From Diplolepis rosae (taxonomy: Eukaryota; Arthropoda; Insecta; Hymenoptera; Diplolepididae), in NCBI GenBank assembly GCA_030998225.1, contig JAPYXD010000171.1:930001-994000 (forward strand): a DNA stretch of 64,000 bases, in the 5' to 3' direction. The translations under genes and the position numbers were made by a program. Within the stretch, counting starts at the first letter, position 1, and every line of letters starts with the position of its first letter. The notes below the pieces were generated by a model. It was not told where the DNA came from and searched no databases. It saw only the letters and a list, made by a program, of their open reading frames with translations. Below are positions 1 to 11,544 of this stretch, piece after piece.

Positions 1-825
1 GATGTTGGCCTGACGTCGCTTGCTGGTGTCGTTCTAATGGAGGATAGGTATCCATGAAAAGCCGCACTGGCAGGATCTATACGTCAGCCGCAAGCGAGCC
101 ATCATTCTCGCCTTCGAACGTCAACTTCCCTTTTTCCTCTATCCCAGAATGTGAATCAATGCCCCCATCGCTGCAATATCTATTTGTTATTTTAATCTTT
201 AGGAGACGTGCTCGTTAATCAACCAACCACTTTTTACTCGTATCATTATCAATTTTTCATTTGTAGTTCAAAACTTAATTAGTTGTTACTTCCTGAATAA
301 TCTACACTGGAAAAAATTCTAAGTGAATCCACTACTTTTCCTCAGCTCTAAAAGACGTCCGCACACCAAACAAAATTTCTTTAGCAGGATTAACTAATTC
401 GCTATAGTCAGCATTAATCTAGTTGTAATGACAAGGATTCCAGTTTAAAATTACAATGGGCACAGATGTAATCTTACTAACGCACTTTTTTCATGAATAA
501 TTACTTATAAATATACAAATTTCTTTATAGCTTCACATATTTTCAAAATTTTAATCTAAAAAATGTGTACAGAAAAATTTTATAGTGAGAATTTTCGACA
601 GTAAAAATACATATTAAATTATAAAAAAACAATTGAAACTATATCAAAGATCATATCAAACTTCTTTACAAGCTATGATAAATTTGTTATTGATTTTATA
701 AATTTAAATATTTTTACGATCAAATATTTTCACTATGACACACTTTTTCCTTACTTCTCTGAGTTCATTAACTTAAAACGTAATTCAGTAATAACTTTGA
801 ACGCGAATATGTTTATACATATAAG
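1..825. other. Gene-free flank
   Basis: I see no supportable gene on either strand. The first 160 bases are richer in G+C than the rest, but no reading frame with recognisable content crosses them. The remainder is AT-rich and unstructured. Confidence 0.5.
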
Positions 826-1787
826 TAGGGGAGAGTCTCCGGTTGTGGGCACCCCTGCATAGCGTTTGATATAATGCAAATATTTCGGATCTGACTACCT
901 TCGTACGTGTATTTTGACAATACGCAGTTTTCGAGCTAAGATCGAAGAAAATGAACGAGCTTTGTCATTAGCTCCGATGACATTGAGAAAAAGTCCGTAA
1001 AAATAAAATAAATTGTAATTTTCCAATGTTTTAAAAGTACGATGAATCAAAGTGAATAATCTCAAACACGTGAGTATTATCGATATTTCTACAGTATTTT
1101 CATTGTGATTTGGGATGGCACATCGATTTATATCAAAATCATAACGCATCACATTTTTTTTGATTATTCCAAGAATGGTCGTGATTTCCGGTTGTGGGCA
1201 CTTGAATGTAACCTTGGGACAGATGCTGCACATGAAGAGGAAGTGGTCCCAACATCACAACCTTCCACATGTAGAGCGTCTACAACGAGCCGCTCATCAT
1301 TCTTGGATGAAATTGGTCCCCTGCAAGCAGCTCCACCAAAAAAGCCTTCAAATCGTAGTCGTAAACCAATACAAAGCATCGTCTTTACTTCTCCAGGAAG
1401 CGTTGTTAAAGGAGAAAACCTAACAAAGAGAACAAATATTTTTTAAAAAAGCCTTTTTTGTTATTTTTGCCACTGAAGACCGTTAAAACTAATAAACCTC
1501 GAAATTCTCTTGAATAAGGTACATTTTCCTTCAACCATTCCCATTTTTAGTGAATTATCAAAAGACCCACAACCGGTTACGATTTTTTTTTTTTTGCCAA
1601 AAAAGATGACTTCACAAAATTGGTCGTACAATTTTTCTAGTCAAAGTAATCAATGTAGTTACTTAAGCAAACAGTTAGCTAAGGCCTCTAGCTCTCCATT
1701 GATATGCACATCTCCGCATAATATAGACTCAAAGGAAAATTATGGGTCAAAAACAAAACTGTGCCCACAACCGGAGACTCTCCCCTA
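826..1787 (+). mobile_element. Pogo/Tigger-like DNA transposon, deletion derivative
   Basis: The element is bounded by perfect 27-bp inverted repeats at 826-852 and 1761-1787, the left one beginning TAGGGGAGAGTCTCCGGTTG. The outermost TA on each side is the expected Tc1/mariner/pogo target duplication. The core motif CCGGTTGTGGGC recurs inside at 1188-1200 and, inverted and shortened, near 1567-1577, which suggests subterminal transposase-binding repeats. At 962 bp it is too short for an intact pogo element, and only a transposase tail (1300-1446) remains, so it is non-autonomous. Assignment to pogo rests on the TA target, the GGGGAGAGT-type end and the tail; the family name is inferred. Confidence 0.82.
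1300..1446 (+). pseudogene. Pogo-type transposase C-terminal remnant
   Basis: A short open segment reads EIGPLQAAPPKKPSNRSRK and ends in a Lys/Thr-rich tail. In pogo/Tigger transposases a proline and basic stretch of this kind follows the DDE core. No DDE catalytic residues or helix-turn-helix DNA-binding region can be found upstream, where only about 350 bp separate it from the left terminus. It is therefore a leftover of an internally deleted gene and not a working product. Confidence 0.5.
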
Positions 1788-2572
1788 AATGAATATTGAT
1801 AGTAATGACACAGTACTGAAGATACCTTATAATGGTGGATTTAAGACTGAATTTTAATTATATATATAATAGTGACCAGAAAAAATAAATTACTTTAATA
1901 ATTCCTTATCATTTAAACTATATTCCATTGATAAAATAGCTAATGAATTATTAAGATATGTATTCAATTCGTTTTAAGAAAAATTAAAATTTCCAAAAAT
2001 TGTGTAGTTTAAATAACTGAACACTGAGAAAATAATTTGTCATGACTATCAAAAGTTTTGTTGGTATTCGTGCAAATAAATAGCTTTTTTAGGATAACTA
2101 AACCTTATTTTGGGCACGATAACTACCTCAAGAATGATTAAAAAAGTTGTTTTGTAATTTAATTATAATAATTATAATAATTATTAACGAATTAGCAACA
2201 ATAACGATATTTTCAACTCGTTTATTGCAATTTAATTCTTAGATGTTTCCAAAGCTGATAGTTTTACTTATTTTTTTTCATGGCAGCTCATGAATACGTT
2301 GACGAAGCTAATCATAATTTTGTTTTTGGAAATAAAATAGATATTGCAATATTATATTGTATGAGATTAATATATTATTTTTCTAAAAATGCATGCTATA
2401 AACAGAAAATGTTCATTTTGGAAGTTTTAAAAAAAAGGGTTTAGGGTGTATCTTAGAATTATCGAATCACAATTGTCTTTGAAATTAAATCTAATAGATG
2501 TCCCCACAAGTCCTAAATTCAAAATTTAAATAATTATCATATATCCTTGGAATTTAAAATCAAGTAAACTAC
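1788..2572. other. AT-rich spacer, nothing recognised
   Basis: Very AT-rich DNA with short (A/T)n tracts and no credible reading frame, repeat end or RNA signature. Confidence 0.5.
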
Positions 2573-3316
2573 CTATGCCGAATTCATTTCAATCGATGTA
2601 AGCGGTTCTGGCTTGGTACGTTTATCAAGATAAGTCCGCAGAAAGGTCCCCTCGTGTCTTTCGAACCAGGGTGCTTGTTCGACATCCATCTTTATCATTG
2701 TCTTCTTTAATTACTGGCGAAATGCTATCCTGATGAAACATTTTGTTAATAATTTCAGCTAGTTTAACAATCCTAGACAGATACCTTGCATGGGCCAGAT
2801 AGTATACTATTGCTGCAATATGTGAGCAGCAGCCAACAGTCCTACTTCCGTTGGCACATTCAATACATTAGATTGTTCTTTAACGTATTGTAATTTGATC
2901 TGACTATCTTCATTAATCATTCCAGCTAAGTATGACATTGCCTGTGATAATTGATATGTTGCAGAGAACAGAATTTTGAAGTCCCTCTCAGTCATTTCTG
3001 TATAATCAAAAATGTTTTCCGAGGTGATACTTTGAAAGACAAGTTTCTATTGAAAGCAACCTTTTTCCTCTGCCTCAATAGCCAAAGTGTCCTCAACATC
3101 TTTCCTGACTTTCATTCTTTCTGTGATTTCACTTAGAAATTCTGCATCAGACTGTAACCTTTTCCTCAAAATGTGCTGCTCAGCGCACGGGTTACGCTCG
3201 AGGTTTAAGATGTTTTTAACTATGTTCCACCCTCTCCATCGTTCTAGGAGTTGGATATGTTTTATAAGATGAATTGAAGATTTTTTTGTGAAAAATAGAA
3301 GTGGTACACAAAGCAC
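2573..3316 (-). pseudogene. DDE transposase with C-terminal SWIM zinc finger (C-terminal remnant)
   Basis: Frames on the minus strand join into the distal part of an insect DDE-superfamily transposase. From 3316 there is a helical segment with KRLQSDAEFLSEITERM, then MTERDFKILFSATYQLSQAM at about 2995. In a shifted frame near 2850-2780 there follows NGSRTVGCCSHIAAIVYYLA, the CxH half of a SWIM-like zinc finger, and an acidic tail. At least two frame changes break it, and the DDE core itself is absent. The locus at 32741-33704 (+) belongs to the same family and retains the part missing here. I would place it in the DDE_Tnp_4/ISL2EU-like group, but the family name is from memory of similar insect proteins. 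Confidence 0.6.
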
Positions 3317-3941
3317 ACCCCATGAAAAAAATTATCAAATAAATTGAAAAAAATTATTTAACGGTTCTATTTTCGAAAATTATTTCAGAATTTTTTTCTG
3401 ACATTCTACTATTGAGAATCATAATATATTTTTTGTTCATCAAAATGCCATTTTTGGAAACATGACTGTGTTCCCAATGAGATGAATTGCACGAATTGGG
3501 GTTCGAATTGCTACCTCATCCACCCTATTCTCCTGATTTGGTTCCTTGTGACTTCACATGTTTTTCTATTGCTTTGTCGCTTAGTAGATGCCACACAGAG
3601 AATGTGTGAATTTTCTTCAATTTCAAATGATCACTGGCACAAAAAGATATCAAAAGGATTAAATTTACGCTCAAAACTTTAATGAAAAACATTTTCAGAT
3701 TCAGAAGAATCTTCAGTGGTGAATCCATTTATCACAAAGTTTCAACAAAAACAATTCATCATTGTAGAAAAATTTTAGGGAAACTGAAATTCTTTTCTTA
3801 ATCCACTTAATCCATGCCTTTAAAGGCTCTTGGCACAAGATATTCAACTTGTTCTAAAATGTTAGAACTTTTTGCTTATGAGATTATAATTCATTTATAG
3901 ATCATATTTCAAAGCTAAGAAACATTTATTTTTTGTTTCAG
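3317..3941. other. Presumed intron upstream of the Ig exon
   Basis: AT-rich DNA without a gene signal. Its last bases, a pyrimidine-rich run ending in TTTGTTTCAG, form a good 3' splice site for the exon that follows. Confidence 0.45.
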
Positions 3942-4104
3942 TACGAGAAGTTACATTGTCTGAACTTAGGGACTCTGTAGCAGGGTTAAAGGACAGAGTG
4001 AAGTTAGTATGCAGGACGAGGGGGTCTCCTCCTCCAAAAGTGCAGTGGCTTAAAGATGGAATTCCTCTCCACCAACGAAGAGGCCTCCGGATCCAACACA
4101 AGCG
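3942..4104 (+). CDS. Host exon encoding part of an I-set immunoglobulin domain
   Basis: A 163-bp exon lies between a consensus acceptor (TTTGTTTCAG) and a consensus donor (GTAAGT at 4105). Its one open frame gives about 53 residues with the hallmarks of an Ig domain: VKLVCRTRGSPPPKVQWLKD holds the B-strand Cys, the Pro run and the C-strand Trp followed by K-D-G. The second Ig cysteine is missing and would be in the next exon. The exon starts two bases into a codon boundary and leaves two bases at its 3' end, so both neighbouring exons are required. The gene is probably a secreted or cell-surface Ig protein; I cannot name it. GC content and codon use are clearly higher than the surroundings, which supports purifying selection. 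No other exon of the same gene was found in the window. Confidence 0.75.
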
Positions 4105-5685
4105 GTAAGTCATACATTTATATTATATACTTTACATATACATCTAATACATGTAATTAATTTTCAAATTCAATCGGAACTTTGCATAATGTTCTGGAGA
4201 ACCATATCTATCTTGATTAACGTTAAAAGACGTACTTCAGTTGAGGTATTTTACATTATATTGTGATATGCATAATACGATATTTTGTTTCATGTTGTTA
4301 TTAGCAGACTGTATTTTAGCGATGACAGTTGAATCCTGATAATTAATAACGCGATTCAATTACAAGTGGTCAAGGGATTTCAACTTTCTAATGAATGGTC
4401 ATTACGATAAGGATGATCGATGTGAAAATTATAATAGAATCAGTATTTGCATTCTCTATAGGTATTAGCATACTATTAGCATCTTGGACTTCCTCTACTC
4501 TTGTTCCCTTTGTATTGTACTTGTTTTATCGTGCACAAATTCACTTCTTCGGACACTTCTTACATAGTACTAGTGGATTTATTACCCTTCCTTCATCCTT
4601 TGACTTTCCTTGGAACTTAATACCTAAGAATCGATCTATTTTCAATTTGTCACGAGTATCATGTTGTATGGAATTTATGTCCAAAATAATTTCATTATCC
4701 GTAATGTTCTTTTCACAAAAAGACGAAATAAACATAAATAAATAAAAAGAGCTTCATATCCTTCCTTTAAAGACACATTTTATTATTCTCCACTTATTGA
4801 AAAAAGAAGAAAAAAAAATTCGGTAAGCAATACTTGGTTTGCGCTACTTAATTTGTTAGACATAAAGGAATAGTATATTGTTAACCAAATGGGGGATCCA
4901 GGAGATTTCCAAGGAACATGAAGTTGCCGCGTTCGCTTCGCTCGCGCGGTAAACATGCGTACGTGGCGTACGTAACATTTCTCTTGCGCAGAGCAGGGCA
5001 AACTAACAATTGAGCCCTCTGGAAGAAAATTTATGTTTTTTGAAACATTGATTTTAGGTTATTTAAAAAATACCTTTTATATTTTTTTTCGTAATAATCA
5101 TGTTGGACTAAAAAATACTTGAGTTGTATTTTTACAAGCTCTATCAGCTTATATTTTTTTATTTTGAGTTTTTACAACTTTTTTTTTTACTTCAATTTTC
5201 GAAAGTGGACAATACTTTTCCCCTTTTTCGAGCGCTCGGCGAGTTCTTCTTCCCCAGGGCTCAATTGAGATTGGAATTCGATTATTTCCAAACTTTCTTG
5301 TCACTAGTGTGGAAGAGTAAGTCTCATTACACGGACTCATCATCGATCGTGGAATCGATACTAAAACCTGCATTGTAATGCCTCAAAAGCTTTATGTTTA
5401 AAATTGAATTCTATATAAAAACAAGTCTCACTAAAAAATTGTCAGCAGTGACAATAGAATGCCTTCCCCTGCAAAACAGTTTACGATCAGCTGTGCGCAA
5501 TATGCACCACAGTTTATGCAAATTCTGAAAACATTCCAAAATCGTGACCACACTTATTCAATGAAGAGGCTCAATGGCCAAAGTTTCTCCACTGCAACTA
5601 CTCGATAGTTCGAGAGAATATATGTATAGGAGTGTACAGTAAGGTCAATTTGGATTTCTGCAGACATAGTGAGCTATTATAGATA
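4105..5685. other. Presumed intron or intergenic DNA with one GC-rich patch
   Basis: No gene recognised. A GC-rich patch at about 4915-5005 contains GCGTTCGCTTCGCTCGCGCG and the near-palindrome GCGTACGTGGCGTACGT. The first resembles the GC microhairpins of the 1.4-kb repeat family, but there is no flanking similarity. The rest is AT-rich, with overlapping open frames on both strands at about 5124-5378 that resemble nothing known. Confidence 0.4.
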
Positions 5686-6415
5686 CGAGGGGAGTATAAT
5701 AAGCATTTGTGTTAAAACAGGAAATAAAATAAAAAAAACTTCATTTCAATTATTTTACAACATAGTCTTCTTCCAATTCGATGCACTTACTTCAGCGATA
5801 TACCAACTTCTTTAAGCCACCTAAAAGTGTGATTTGTTGAACTCTGCAAGATAGGTCGTTGTTTCAATAATGACCTCCTCATTTTACGAGATCCGCTTTC
5901 TGCCAAACCATTTTTTTATGTTTGGAAAGAAAAATTAATCGCAGAAGGCCAAATGTGGATAATGTGGTGGATTAGGTAACATTTGATAGCGTAATTTGAC
6001 TAGTTTTGTTGTGGCGATTGCAGATGAATCAGCTGGCGCGTTTTCATGGTGGAAGAGCACTTTTTGATCTAAATGGGGCCGTTTTCTCAACAAATTAGCG
6101 TCGAATCGAGTTAATAAATTAGTGTACTACTCTCCCGGGATTGTATTTACTCCTTAGAGTAGGCAATGAAATGTGATACTTTGCGAATCCCAGAAAACGG
6201 TGGCCATGACCTTTCCGGCGAATGGGACCGTTTCCACCTTCTTTGGGGCAAGCTGCACATTAAAGTCCACTTGTTTTGACTTTTCTTTCGTTCCTGGCGT
6301 GTATTGTTGAATGCACGTTTCGTCAAGAGTTACGAAACGCTGTAGAAACTCTCTTGGATTAGGATGAATGCAATTCAGTCGATTCTACATAATTACTTGT
6401 GTATGAAAAAATTGT
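5686..6415 (-). pseudogene. Mariner transposase, 3' two-thirds, decayed
   Basis: On the minus strand, segments match a mariner DD34D transposase in order: LDETCIQQYTPGTKEKSKQ with the first Asp (about 6330), KVMATVFWDSQ (about 6195), FHHENAPADSS where the usual HHDN has become HHEN (about 6045), and AFCDFFF with the third Asp (about 5930). Beyond these lie the typical KKW.GRKR and NEEVI blocks. Several stops and frame changes interrupt it, and the N-terminal DNA-binding region is missing. The sequence begins at a TA followed by CGAGGGGAGTATAATAAGC, plausible as a mariner terminal repeat. The other terminus is lost just before the 6479 element. Confidence 0.75.
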
Positions 6416-6478
6416 GTACGCATTGGATCCGTGTGGGTGTTTTAAAATAATTTAAAACCCATAAACTTGTTCGCTTTT

Positions 6479-6513
6479 CCCGAGTCGAAATTTTAGTCCT
6501 ACATTGAACCTGC
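6479..6513 (+). repeat. Left terminal inverted repeat of the CACTA-like element
   Basis: Reads CCCGAGTCGAAATTTTAGTC then CTACATTGAACCTGC, and matches the inverse of 13088-13122 with a handful of transitions. Confidence 0.75.
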
Positions 6514-6597
6514 TAATTCTACATAAAGCCTGGTTTGATTCTGCTAAAGCCTGGACATCCTACTTTGATTCTGTCACAGCCTACTCATTCTGAATTT

Positions 6598-6765
6598 AGT
6601 CCTCCTGTAGTCCTCCCAAAATCCCCACAGTTTTTTCCAAGTCCTCCTTTAATCCTCCCATAACATCCACAGTATTTTCTTAGTACTCTTTTAGTCCTTC
6701 TAGAATCTCCACAATATTTTTAGATCCTCCTTTATTCCTTTTGATAGTCATACCCAACATTTTTT
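6598..6765 (+). repeat. Subterminal tandem repeat, four units of about 42 bp
   Basis: Units start near 6598, 6640, 6682 and 6722. Each carries an AGTCCTCCTT-like block followed by (A)ATCYCCACARTATTTT. Shorter copies of the AGTCCT/CCTCCT word fill the gap to the terminus. Subterminal arrays are typical of CACTA elements; binding by this transposase is inferred. Confidence 0.65.
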
Positions 6766-7172
6766 GAAATTTTCAATATAAAACATGAATATTCAATGAA
6801 TTATTAAGTAAAATATAATTATATTCATTAAAATATTGCTAAATAATTTTATTCCAGTTCTTTCTGGTTTACAGGTAGTCCAATGAATACTTGATTTTCG
6901 ATATTTATGTAAATGCAAATTGAACAAAGACTTGCAATTGGAATAGCGATTGGATTATTGACAGTAATGCATTTTTGTAAAAAGTTTTGACTATCATACC
7001 GAAAATTATAGCCTTGAACACGAAAAACATCATAGCAAAAAATTTGTTGTCGAATTATTGCAAAATAGATATTTTCACAATCACAATTTTTAACTTTAAC
7101 GAAGCAATGGAGAATACCTAAGTGTAATTTATCATTATTATCAATATGTTGTGCTGCGCCAGAATATGTCTG

Positions 7173-9208
7173 TCAATTATCTTTATACGTTTCTAATACG
7201 AATAATTTTCGATTTTTCAATAATCTTGAGAATTGCCATACTTTGAAATTTCGCAAAGTTTGGAAATTTTTCATTGCATTTGCAATTAAACCAGATAATT
7301 CTCTAATATACTTGTATACACCAACGCTATAACAGCTGTCCATAATTTTTTCAATAATTTTTACTTGCCGTTTCTTTTTTTGACAAAAATATTTTATTGT
7401 ACCATCGGGCAACTTCTCTATAAATTTAGTCATTGTAATAAATCGATTTTGCGAAATTGCTATCTGGGTATCGATATTATGTGTACCGTGAATGAGTATT
7501 AATAATTTTCCATTTAAATCTTCGTACTCAAAACAAGTATACACCCAGAGTGGTCCAAGTCTTTGAACGATATCAGAATAATGTAACAATTGGTGTATAT
7601 TTATGGAACAGTATCGTACTCCATATAAATTTTCGAACTCCCTAACGTATCTGTGTAAAAAATCGCGACTTACTTCGATCATTTCAGATGTGATTACATC
7701 AGAACTGAGAACTGAAATTGCTGTTAGTAAAAGGAGATAGTGGTTAAAATAATCTTGTCTCATTATACCTTCAAGAATAGGGATAGAATAATAAAAGTAC
7801 CACATTTTCAATTCCGAAGCCTTCCAATGAACTAGATCATCAATAGAGCGTGGCATACGATGAACAAGTTTTGGTGGTTTCATCGAAGTGATTCGGTTAT
7901 TAATAACATCAATAAAAGCATATAATGAAAAAGGTTCTGACCTATGTTTAACGCAGAATAGTAAATTCAGTACCTTTTTTACGACACCACCGTCAACACC
8001 GTGCATACGATCAATCGCCATACCTTGGATGTAATCTGGCATTAATTTAGAAAAAGCTGAATGGCCTTTCACACCCATTACCGGATTATCTTCAGTAGCA
8101 GTGCGAGCAAATGTTTCTGTAATTTCTAAAGTTCGCAATACAATCTCATTTCGATAGGGAAATGCTTGAACGCGGCACCCTTGTGTGTCTAAACAAACAC
8201 TTTTGCTTTCACACAAACAAAATGAACAACCGTGAGTACCATTAAAATTTACAAAATTTAGACATTCACTCCTAGCTGGTGTGTCGGAAGTTCCTGCTAG
8301 AAGAACTCCTCTTACGTTTAATATAACATCATTACTAGGTACATATACTTGAATACCTTTGGAAAGTTTTTTCAAGCCTGAACGAAGGCTGTAAACAAAT
8401 CTGTTCATATCAGGTTTTGTATTACCATGCCATAACCCAGCAAATAGAATATTTTCTCTTTTCTTTCTTCTTCCGAAAGGCAACTCATTTATAGTTAAGT
8501 AAATAGGCTACACGTTGATCTTAGAAGATTTATAAACTAGACTACCATCTGTATACCATGAGGGAAATATTGTTTGGATTTGATAGGAAACCATTGTCCA
8601 TCCATTCTCGATACAGACTGCCATCATGAACGTCTGTTATGGTACCAGGTGGATGCATAGGTCTATAAAAGCGCTGCTGTAGACTGTTATAAAAATCCTT
8701 CCTTTTATATATTTCATTCAATTGATTAAGAAATGGTAATTGTACAAAGTAACAGATTTTCTTATTTGGGCAGGTAGGACAAATATCGTTACTAGACCTT
8801 AACTCTCGTATACATGTTCCACAATAATAATGTTTTTTCATTGTTTCTCCATCGAGAGAAAAATACTTTTTGAATTTATATAAACTATTTTTATTCAGAT
8901 CTTGACGTAAACAATGGAAGTTAATAACAGTTATGATGTCTAAAAGACACGACATTGAAATATTATGATGTAGTAATATGGTTAAAATTAACAGCATACT
9001 TTGCATAACATTCACTGGAGCTCCTCGATACAGGGGCTGTTGATTTACATCACAATCGTTGTTAGGAAAGATCTCAGCATACTCATCTCCACTTTCCGCT
9101 GAACTGTATTAAGTGCTGTTATATTCATTGACCTCACTTGATTCATCTTCATTATCTGACGACCCATCCAAACTTCCATCACTTGCGTCATCGGAATCTA
9201 TCACGTCT
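7173..9208 (-). pseudogene. TNP2/CACTA-like transposase, broken
   Basis: The gene reads right to left. An acidic N-terminal stretch (about 9207-9110, DSDDASDGSLDGSSDNEDES) follows a 3' splice site (TTTTTTTACAG ending at 9209). A Cys cluster (YYCGTCIRE and ICPTCPNKK, near 8820-8745) comes next. The ITDVHDGSLYREW block at about 8630-8590 leads to the YTDG position (about 8550), where a Tnp2-type catalytic Asp is expected. A 436-codon frame (8483-7173) then runs PFGRRKKRENILFAGLW, KPDMNRF, FNGTHGC.FC and DYIQGMAIDRMHGVDGGVVK. The order matches animal TNP2-domain (Transposase_21) proteins. Three lesions are visible: a stop at about 9108 in the acidic region, a frameshift at about 8545, and TAG in place of Trp at about 8508. 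The upstream exon was not identified. Confidence 0.75.
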
Positions 9209-9980
9209 CTGTAAAAAAATATTCCTCAATCTTCTACAAAGAATTTCAAAGTACACCCTGAAAAACGTTTATTTAAATCAAAGTGAATTTTTTCTGGGTA
9301 TAGATAAGCAGGGGTACAACGCAAATTGTCCAACTTTATCTCAAAGTATTAACAAAGCATGAAACATTTTATATGAATCTTCATCACTTGAAAAGAGTTC
9401 TAGTTCTTAAGTATCTTATTACATAAAAAATTGAAATCTTTAACCCCTGCGTTAGCACGAACGATTTGACTAAAAGTGATCAAATTGTACACGATATATT
9501 TTTTCTTTCAAACTTTTAATCGAAAATCTGTTTGTCGTCATCTAAAGTTTTTATTTTCAGAAGAAAGGATTTTCACGTTAACTTTTTTTATTTTCATTTA
9601 TATGTAAAATGCTTCACAAGAATAAAAAACAGAAAAAAGATATTCATTCTTGTTATTTCATAAAATACCAGTTTACCAAAAAAACTTGACCTATTTTATT
9701 TAAAAGAAAACAAAATTAATGTTATCTCATCCCAAATTTTTTTTCAAATGACGGATAAACACATAAATTGGGTTTAATACTTGTTCCAGAACTTGAGCCA
9801 ACTTCAAGTGCGCTGCTGCAACTAACAAGTCAAATTTTTTCAGAAATTTAACGATACATAATTTTCTGTTATTATTTACCCAGGTTCATTTGTTTGATTT
9901 CTTACATAGTTTTGTTCATCAATGTATCTAACTTCTTCTCGCGGTAAATCGATGTGGTCAATATGCCTAATAATGATCTA

Positions 9981-11078
9981 TTGGATCTATAACTTAATTC
10001 ATGCGGTTTTTTTTTCAAAACTTGAACGTTTATTCAAGAAAAACATGTAGAATAGTATTATTCAAAGTATTGCCCATCTGAAGCTATGACTTTTTCCCAT
10101 CTTTCTAGCAATTTTCGAAATAGTTCTTAACCGGAATAGCAACATGGGGCCGAACATTGTCATGATGGAAAATTATTGCCTCGTGTCTGGTCGCATATTC
10201 CCGGCGTTTTTCGGCTATTGCTCTCTTCAAACGGATTAATTGTGTTCGGTAGCGTTCTCCATTGATGGTTTCACCCGATTTTAGCAGCTCATAATACAGC
10301 ACATCCTTCTGATTCCACCAAATACAGAGCATTACTTTCGCGCCATGGATATTCGGCTTTGCCGTTGATTTGGCTGGTTGGCCGGGTTTCACATATGATT
10401 TTTTGTGCTTGGGGTTGTCGTAATGGATCTATTTTTCATCACCAGTAACAATACGATGCAAAAATGACTTCTTTTTGTGGCGTTTCAGCAGCATTTCGGA
10501 CATGCAAAACCGCCTTTCAACGTCTCTCGGCTTGGGTTCATGTGGAACCCAATTTCCTTGCTTTTAAATGTATCCGGCTGCTTTTAAACGTTTTGAAATG
10601 GCTGCTTGAGTGACTCCCAAAAATTCTGCGAGCTCTTCTTGTGTTTGGCAACAATCTTCATCGAGTAATGCTTCCAGTTCTTCATCTTGAAACTTTTTTG
10701 GCTGCCCAGGACGTTCTTCGTCTTCCAAGCCAAAATCACCACTTTTAAATCGTGCAAACCACTTTTGGCACGTTCGCTCAGCTAGAGCATGTTCACCATA
10801 AACTTCCACCAAAATATGATGACTTTCGACAGCAGCTTTCTTCATATTAAAATAATGAAGAAGAACTCCCCGTAAAAACACTTTCAGGCACAAAGTTTGA
10901 CATATTTGAGTGAATAAAAATTATTGTTTTTTACGCCTGAAATGAATGACATGTACTGAAAAAGACGCACAATGATAGTAGCTTTCCAATGTATGTTCGG
11001 AATATTGGAACGATGGAATAATAATCAAGTTACGCCATCTCTTAGCAAACCGCACGATTTAAGTTATAGATCCAACAA
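9981..11078 (-). mobile_element. Mariner (mauritiana/Mos1-like) insertion, internally deleted
   Basis: Inverted ends sharing TTGGATCTATAACTTAA and then TCRTGCGGTTT lie inside flanking TA dinucleotides at 9979-9980 and 11079-11080. At 1098 bp it is about 200 bp shorter than a typical 1.3-kb mariner. It is inserted in the non-coding middle of the CACTA-like element, so it is younger than that element. Confidence 0.88.
10058..10893 (-). pseudogene. Mos1-like mariner transposase with two stops and a C-terminal deletion
   Basis: The N-terminal helix-turn-helix region (RGVLLHYFNMKKAAVE, RTCQKWFARFKSGDF, EERPGQPKKF) is well kept from 10893. The catalytic region follows in the same frame through two nonsense changes, one at 10564 after KAAGYI and one near 10410, where Trp of GDEKW has become TAG. 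TGDEK holds the first Asp and IIFHHDNVRPHVA the second. After VKNYFEN (about 10107) the sequence jumps to ERWEKVIASDGQYFE, so about 80 codons containing the third Asp (the APSDYHLF region) are gone and the frame shifts. It is inactive, but very readable and therefore fairly young. Confidence 0.88.
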
Positions 11079-11544
11079 TATTATTAGTAAATGCAGTAAA
11101 TATTATTTTTATTTTAGTAATTACATAGTGAATGTAGGTAATTCATCATAAGAAATTATTTGTGCATGAAAGATGAAATCGTAAAGTTTTTTGCTTCAAA
11201 ACGCATTTTCAAACTTCACCTTGCATTTAAATTTAAATTTAAATTTACCTTGCTATAAACGGTAATTATAGTTCATGCATTTTTACCAAAACATTATTCG
11301 ATACCGTGAATGTAATTCGAGGAAAAAATATTTCAATGTATATGTAAGCCGTATCATAACACATTGTTTGTAGGTTAGATTTTGCATCTAGTATAACACC
11401 TCGTGTAGATTAGTAAAAAAAATGTCAATAAGAAGTTGATAAATTTGAATTTTGAAAAAATTTAACATACATATATACCTAGGGTAAATTAATAATTATA
11501 ATAAAAGACACAAAAAACAGATAGAGACGATAAATAAAAAAAAT

